This document shows positions 34,103 to 38,773 of a stretch of DNA of 38,773 nucleotides, piece by piece. The notes under the pieces were generated by a model. It was not told the DNA's origin and made no database searches. It was given only the letters and a program-made list of their open reading frames with translations. The translations under genes were made by a program, and so were the position numbers. How positions within the stretch are numbered: the first letter of the stretch is position 1; every line of letters begins with the position of its first letter. This DNA is from Candidatus Brocadia sp. (GTDB lineage Bacteria; Planctomycetota; Brocadiia; Brocadiales; Brocadiaceae), in NCBI GenBank assembly GCA_030837935.1, contig JAUQXU010000466.1:1-38773 (forward strand). The letters are read 5' to 3'.

Positions 34103-34155
34103 TTGAAATACTTAACGGCACTTTCAAGTATTCTCTAAAGATGGAAAGAATTTGA

Positions 34156-35373
34156 TTGAAGATTGCATATTTTGATTGTTTTTCAGGTATTAGCGGAGAT
34201 ATGACCCTTGGAGCCTTTGTAGACGCTGGACTTGATGTCCGCATAGTAAAGGACCAACTTGCACAACTTCACTTACATGGCTATGAAATATCTGCAGAAA
34301 AGGTAAAACGTGCCGGAGTAACCGGCACAAAGGTTCACGTAATAATCTTCCCAGCAGATAACCATATACATGCATCCCACCATGACCACCATCATAATTC
34401 GCACTTAAAATTTTCTGACATTCAATCCATTATAGAAAAGAGTACCCTCCATAATGATATTAAAGGTGACAGCATTAAAATTTTTCAAAGACTTGCATCG
34501 GTTGAGGCAAAAATCCACGATACTGCGATAGAGGAAGTCCATTTCCATGAAGTTGGTGCAATTGACGCAATAGTCGATATCGTTGGTTCTGTGATTGCAA
34601 TCAGGCATTTGGGAATTGAAAAGATATATTTTTCACCTATCCCCACCGGATACGGATATACAAAATGTGAACATGGCACATTTCCTGTTCCTGCCCCTGC
34701 GACAATAGAACTTCTGAAGAATCAATTAATAAAATCTGCCAATATAGAAAAAGAAATAACCACACCCACGGGCGCCGCAATAATAACTACACTCGGAGAA
34801 GGTCTGCTTACAAACCCAAAAATGAAAATCCTTCAGGTTGGCTATGGCGCCGGAAGTAATGATAATCCGAACATCCCTAATTTATTACGTATCTTTATTG
34901 GAGAAACATCAGACCAAGAATCCGATGAAATGTGGATTGTAGAAACAAACATCGATAACATGTCGGGTGAAATATTAGGCTATGTTATGGATAAATTATT
35001 TGATGCGGGCGCAGTGGATGTGTATTTCACATCAGTTCAGATGAAAAAAGGACGGCCAGGAGTAATTGTTAGCTCCATAGTGTCTGAATTAAATCTCCCT
35101 TCTGTTGAATCGGTCTTATTCAGTCAAACGACTACCTTCGGTATCAGAAAACACAAAGTAGTCCGTCAGATACTTGCACGGGAATTGAGAGAATTCGATA
35201 GCCAGTTGGGGAAGGTCAAAATTAAGATCGGAAAATTTAACGGCACTACGAAAAACATTTCTCCTGAATATGAGGATTGTAAACGAATTGCCGAAGAAAC
35301 AAATATCCCTCTCAAACAAGTCTATACTATTATTTCGAAAGAATTGTGGCAAAATTCTGAATTTTTGAAATAA
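34156..35373 (+). CDS. larC: LarC-like nickel pincer cofactor biosynthesis protein
   Basis: A 405-residue protein of the LarC (formerly DUF111) family. The N-terminus KIAYFDCFSGISGDMTLGA is diagnostic, a His-rich loop (IHASHHDHHHNSH, about residues 73-85) is the probable nickel-binding stretch, and HFHEVGAIDAIVDIVG, PTGAAIIT and ETNIDNMSGEILGYVMD follow. LarC inserts nickel into the pyridinium pincer nucleotide in a CTP-dependent step. The start is TTG at 34156, preceded by GGAAAGAA, and no in-frame ATG fits the conserved N-terminus. LarB and LarE are not in the window. Confidence 0.94.
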   Translation: MKIAYFDCFSGISGDMTLGAFVDAGLDVRIVKDQLAQLHLHGYEISAEKVKRAGVTGTKVHVIIFPADNHIHASHHDHHHNSHLKFSDIQSIIEKSTLHNDIKGDSIKIFQRLASVEAKIHDTAIEEVHFHEVGAIDAIVDIVGSVIAIRHLGIEKIYFSPIPTGYGYTKCEHGTFPVPAPATIELLKNQLIKSANIEKEITTPTGAAIITTLGEGLLTNPKMKILQVGYGAGSNDNPNIPNLLRIFIGETSDQESDEMWIVETNIDNMSGEILGYVMDKLFDAGAVDVYFTSVQMKKGRPGVIVSSIVSELNLPSVESVLFSQTTTFGIRKHKVVRQILARELREFDSQLGKVKIKIGKFNGTTKNISPEYEDCKRIAEETNIPLKQVYTIISKELWQNSEFLK

Positions 35374-35428
35374 TATACTGCCTTTTCTCCCTGCCCCAAT
35401 AAGTATTTTGTACTTACGCAACAGTAAC

Positions 35429-35448
35429 GTTTCATGTACGCATGAAAC
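35429..35448. repeat. Inverted repeat just upstream of the TPR membrane protein gene
   Basis: The arms GTTTCATG and CATGAAAC flank TACG. The hairpin ends 9 bases before the ATG at 35458, where a Shine-Dalgarno would normally be; none is visible there. It could be an operator, a translation-control hairpin or the 3' end of larC mRNA. There is no U-run. Confidence 0.45.
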
Positions 35449-35457
35449 AATAGAATT

Positions 35458-37404
35458 ATGAGAATAATCGATAAACTAAACCGCTACAGTCTCCTGTTAA
35501 TCCTTGTAACCACATCCCACCTCGTTTATGTAAATTCTCTATCAAATCAATTTACGTATGACGACGAGTTCACAATCGTAAGTAATTATTTCATAAAATC
35601 TTGGAGCCATTTGCCGTCACTTTTTACCAAGGAATATTTTGAGTATTCCGGAGAATTGAGTTATCGTCCTGTAGTTACACTATCATATTTTATAGATTAT
35701 ACCCTGTGGCAACTAAATCCTTTTGGATTTCATCTCACCAATTTAGTTTTACATACACTCAACACGGTTCTTCTTTTTTTCTTGTTCATGCAGTTTTTCA
35801 ACCGCCGTACTGCCTCTTTTATAGCCGCTCTTATATTTTGTTGTCACCCTGTCCTCTCTGAAGCAGTTAATGCTATTAGCTACCGCGAAGATTTGCTCGG
35901 AGCTACATTTTTTATAGCAGCTTTCTTTCTGTACCTCAATGTAAATATGGAGCAACGGCGGTACACCCCTGTTTATTTTGCCTCTATTGTATGTTATCTT
36001 TTTAGTGTGTTTTCAAAGGAAATGGCGATTACCCTGCCACTCTTCATCTTTTTGTATGATCTGATATTCACGGGAAAAACAAACCGCAGTTCCAAACTTA
36101 TCCATTATTATCCGGGCTATATTTTTGTGAGTGCTTTTTATTTCGTGATAAGATTTTTAATTCTTCACAACCCTATAGAATCACATGTCTCCTACCCTGG
36201 AGATAGTATCTTTGTTAACTTTCTGACTATGTCTAAGGTCCTCGCCTCTTACATCAAACTCTTTTTTTTCCCTTTTAACCTTTGTGCCGATTATGTAATA
36301 CCCAATTCTCATTCTCTCTTAGACCCTTCCTTCATCTTATCGTCCCTTTTACTTTCCTCCGTTATTATCATTGCCTACCGATTGTTTTTTTACTCGAAAA
36401 TAGCATTCTTTTCTGTGGTATGGCCTTTTATCAGCCTGTTACCGGTATTAAACATTGTACCTATTGAGAACATTATGGCAGAGAGATATCTCTATCTATC
36501 AATCGTGGGGTTTTGTATGGTAGGTAGCACCGTCCTGACTCATCGTAACACATTTAGGTTTTTTAATGAACCTTACAAAGCACATGATGGTTGCAACCAG
36601 ATGCAAAATAAGGATCAGGGGAGTGAGGACAGAGGGCAGGGCGTTAGAAATCCTGCCGCTGACCAATGGATCCCGAGTTTTACAAAAATACTTGTTAGAA
36701 ATAGGAGATTTTTATTATGGAACGCTGTAGCCATCATCGTATTAATCCTTGCATTGATAATTTTTTCGATCACAACAATAAGAAGAAACTTTATCTGGAT
36801 AAATCAAACCATTTTGTGGACAAGCACTGCAAAAGCATCACAAAATAGTTTTAAAGCCCACAATAATCTGGGGAATATATATAGAGATGCCGGGAGATTA
36901 GATGAAGCTATAGCTGAGTTAAAGCATGCATTAAAACTATATGATAATTATATCGATGCACATAACAATCTTGGGGTTACTTACAGAAAAAAGGGCATGC
37001 GCATTGAGGCCATTTCTGAATATCAAAGGGCATTGCGTTTAAATCCGCGTTATCCCTATGCTCATAACAACCTTGGTGTCTTGTATGCAAAATCCGATCT
37101 TTTGGATTTGGCTATCACTGAATTTAAGAACGCCATTTCAAACAAGCCTGATTATTTTGATGCTCATAACAATCTTGGAGCTACTTATATGAAAAAAGGA
37201 TTTTATGAAAAGGCGATAGATGAATGTCTAGAGGCCATCAAATATCATGATCGCTATAAAGACGCATATTATAACTTGAGCGTTGCCTATTTTAACAACA
37301 GGCAACTCGATAAAGCGCTCGAAGCATGTAAAATGGTTTTATCGATAGACCCCAACCACCATAATGCTCGTGAGATATATAATTTAATTTGCGAACAAAA
37401 ATAA
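35458..37404 (+). CDS. TMTC-like polytopic membrane protein with C-terminal TPR repeats
   Basis: A 648-residue protein. The first 450 residues have about ten hydrophobic segments with the features of GT-C/TMTC-type proteins: an early luminal acidic motif FTYDDEFTIV, SYRPVVTLSYFID, GFHLTNLVLHTLN and HPVLSEAVNAISYREDLLG. About five tetratricopeptide repeats follow from residue 467 (AHNNLGNIYRDAGRLDEAIAE and similar). The arrangement suggests a glycosyltransferase or periplasmic scaffold whose TPRs recruit partners; the sugar donor and acceptor are unknown. A hydrophilic stretch at about 370-405 (QGSEDRGQGVRNPAADQW) interrupts the membrane region. It converges on yajQ with 8 bases between the stops. 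Confidence 0.85.
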   Translation: MRIIDKLNRYSLLLILVTTSHLVYVNSLSNQFTYDDEFTIVSNYFIKSWSHLPSLFTKEYFEYSGELSYRPVVTLSYFIDYTLWQLNPFGFHLTNLVLHTLNTVLLFFLFMQFFNRRTASFIAALIFCCHPVLSEAVNAISYREDLLGATFFIAAFFLYLNVNMEQRRYTPVYFASIVCYLFSVFSKEMAITLPLFIFLYDLIFTGKTNRSSKLIHYYPGYIFVSAFYFVIRFLILHNPIESHVSYPGDSIFVNFLTMSKVLASYIKLFFFPFNLCADYVIPNSHSLLDPSFILSSLLLSSVIIIAYRLFFYSKIAFFSVVWPFISLLPVLNIVPIENIMAERYLYLSIVGFCMVGSTVLTHRNTFRFFNEPYKAHDGCNQMQNKDQGSEDRGQGVRNPAADQWIPSFTKILVRNRRFLLWNAVAIIVLILALIIFSITTIRRNFIWINQTILWTSTAKASQNSFKAHNNLGNIYRDAGRLDEAIAELKHALKLYDNYIDAHNNLGVTYRKKGMRIEAISEYQRALRLNPRYPYAHNNLGVLYAKSDLLDLAITEFKNAISNKPDYFDAHNNLGATYMKKGFYEKAIDECLEAIKYHDRYKDAYYNLSVAYFNNRQLDKALEACKMVLSIDPNHHNAREIYNLICEQK

Positions 37405-37412
37405 GTTTGTCT

Positions 37413-37907
37413 TTATTTGTAATTAATAAATTGCATGGCAAAATCATAATTTTGATCCTTAACGATCTTTATAATCGCTTGTAAATCATCTATCTTCTGC
37501 CCTGTTACCCGAATCTTATCTTCCTGTATTTGTGACTGTACTTTAAGTTTTAAACCTTTTATAAATTTAACGAGTTCCTTGGCCTTTTCCATCGGAATGC
37601 CCGACTGAAAGGTAATGACCTGCCTGACAGTGCCTCCTAATGCCTTCTCTTCTTTTCCAAAATTAAGCGCTTTCAGAGGGATGCTTCTCTTTTCAAGTTT
37701 CTCTTTTAAGATATCCGCCAAGCATCCCATCTTGTAATCGTCGTCAGCGATTAATGTTATAGAGTTATCATTATTTAAAGTAATAGACGATTTACTCCCT
37801 TTAAAATCATATCTAACAGCGAGTTGTTTCTTAGCCTGGTCAACGGCATTAGCAACCTCATGCATTTCTACTTTACAGACAATGTCAAATGAATGCGTTT
37901 CTGCCAT
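37413..37907 (-). CDS. YajQ family nucleotide-binding protein (DUF520)
   Basis: A 164-residue protein, the usual YajQ length. SFDIVCKVEMHEVANAVDQA, RYDFKGSKSSI, ALGGTVRQVITFQSGIP and KVQSQIQEDKIRVTG are family blocks. YajQ-like proteins bind c-di-GMP in some bacteria and nucleotides or RNA in others. AAGGAG lies about 10 bases before the ATG. In a window rich in GGDEF and HD-GYP proteins a c-di-GMP effector role is plausible but unproven. Confidence 0.95.
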   Translation of the reverse strand: MAETHSFDIVCKVEMHEVANAVDQAKKQLAVRYDFKGSKSSITLNNDNSITLIADDDYKMGCLADILKEKLEKRSIPLKALNFGKEEKALGGTVRQVITFQSGIPMEKAKELVKFIKGLKLKVQSQIQEDKIRVTGQKIDDLQAIIKIVKDQNYDFAMQFINYK

Positions 37908-37988
37908 AACAGGTATCTCCTTACGATATAAAAATGAACCTTGATATTCTTGTAATCAAAGACCGTTACTTACAAATTTTTATCCCTT

Positions 37989-38720
37989 TCAATAACCCAA
38001 TTTTTTTACTTCTTCCTCTGTAAAACCAACAAAATGTGCCACTTCGTGTCGTATCACTTCCTTTATTTTTTGCTTAATCTCGTCGTCAGAACGACATACT
38101 CTTTCAATATTTTTTTGAAATAAGGTAATCCTTTCAGGCATGGTAACAGACTGCCAGACACTCTTCTTGTTTAGCGGCACACCCTGAAATAAACCGAGCA
38201 ATGTTGTATTTGACATGAGCCTCAATTTTTCTAATATATGACTATTTGGTTTATCTTCCACAACAATTGATACATTTGACAAACGATCCCTTAACCTTTG
38301 AGGCATTTCATTAATCGCATCAACCACCAATTGGTCAAAAACTGTTACAGGATTTACACCGAAATCTTCTGGAGCCAATTCTCCCGATACATGTTTATCG
38401 ATTTCGATAATCGTATACTTACCTGTAAAAATTTTAGCTATTAAATAGGTCATTCCGCCTATCATGGCAAAAGTTACCCAGAAATTCCAGCCGTGTACCA
38501 GCATAACACCACCAAGGGCTCCCAAAAAAGCAATAACCGTGAAAAATCCTGCTAATACACCAAACTCTTTTGTGTTCCCTGAGATTTTTTTGTCAGCAAC
38601 AAGAGGAACCAACTCCATACCGCAGCCAACGCATGTCATACTCTTATGCAGGCTGTATTCACCGGGCGGATATGCCTTACTACAATGAAAGCATTTTAAT
38701 ACCTCCAAGTCTTTCTCCAT
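37989..38720 (-). CDS. Zinc-ribbon / two-TM / zincin-like metallopeptidase fusion protein
   Basis: A 243-residue protein in three parts. Residues 10-33 form a four-Cys zinc ribbon (CFHC ... CVGC, Cys10/13/30/33). Residues 53-98 contain two hydrophobic helices (GVLAGFFTVIAFLGALGG and FWVTFAMIGGMTYLIAKIF). Residues 115-243 match the short zincin-like metallopeptidase family with RHEVAHFVGFTEEEVKKLG: His225, Glu226 and His229 are the HExxH zinc site. Related soluble proteins are about 120-130 residues, so the N-terminal ribbon and membrane anchor are additions. It is on the same strand as yajQ, about 80 bases upstream of it. Confidence 0.82.
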   Translation of the reverse strand: MEKDLEVLKCFHCSKAYPPGEYSLHKSMTCVGCGMELVPLVADKKISGNTKEFGVLAGFFTVIAFLGALGGVMLVHGWNFWVTFAMIGGMTYLIAKIFTGKYTIIEIDKHVSGELAPEDFGVNPVTVFDQLVVDAINEMPQRLRDRLSNVSIVVEDKPNSHILEKLRLMSNTTLLGLFQGVPLNKKSVWQSVTMPERITLFQKNIERVCRSDDEIKQKIKEVIRHEVAHFVGFTEEEVKKLGY

Positions 38721-38773
38721 AAATTTTACATAGGTAATTAGAAATTGTACCCCACGCTACCAATTACCGCCCT

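Overview
The window looks like a chromosomal segment of an anaerobic Gram-negative bacterium, most likely a planctomycete of the anammox group (Kuenenia/Brocadia-like). That assignment is inference. It rests on AT-rich coding sequence, a FadL-type outer-membrane porin, many c-di-GMP and two-component genes, and above all a compact cluster of three ketoacyl-ACP synthases, an acyl carrier protein and a radical SAM enzyme, which resembles clusters proposed for unusual lipid (ladderane) synthesis in anammox genomes. I see no tRNA, rRNA, CRISPR array or intact mobile element.

Layout. 1-3.5 kb: a cytochrome c assembly (CcsA/HemX-like) gene on the minus strand, then a plus-strand cassette of a DUF1858 protein, an Nfu-type Fe-S scaffold, a Cys-rich protein of unknown function and a ThiF/MoeB-type adenylyltransferase. 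3.5-8.6 kb: a DUF4197 protein diverges from an overlapping eno - ftsB-like - proA operon, followed by a Tat-exported aldo/keto reductase. 8.7-13.4 kb: two large histidine kinases converge, one a globin-coupled hybrid kinase and one a 7TM-GAF-PAS kinase. 13.4-22.7 kb: a minus-strand block holding (in transcription order) a REC-GAF-PAS protein without kinase domains, a sigma-54 activator, KAS3, KAS2, ACP, a radical SAM enzyme and KAS1, ending in the 7TM kinase 3 bp after KAS1. 23.3-25.6 kb: an HD-GYP response regulator and a FadL-family porin. 25.6-29.8 kb: cinA and uvrC on the minus strand, with murQ divergent. 29.8-32.4 kb: a tyrosine-recombinase remnant, an HDOD-GGDEF protein, a small membrane protein and a gene-poor stretch. 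32.3-38.7 kb: a DCC thioredoxin-like protein, a secreted unknown protein, nadD, larC, a TMTC-like membrane TPR protein, yajQ and a zinc-ribbon/membrane/metallopeptidase fusion.

The most interesting unit is the KAS-ACP-radical SAM block flanked by its own regulators. KAS1 and KAS2 keep the Cys-His-His catalytic triad. KAS3 keeps the Cys but has Ser and Phe in place of both catalytic histidines, so it may be a non-condensing partner subunit comparable in principle to a chain-length factor. The ACP has a Glu-Ser-Ala attachment motif instead of Asp-Ser-Leu. The flanking kinase, sigma-54 activator and kinase-less sensor look like a dedicated regulatory circuit. Other points of note are a recombinase remnant in frame with the stop of the HDOD-GGDEF gene, back-to-back uvrC/murQ promoters that leave almost no leader, and a perfect inverted repeat with the uvrC stop codon in its loop.
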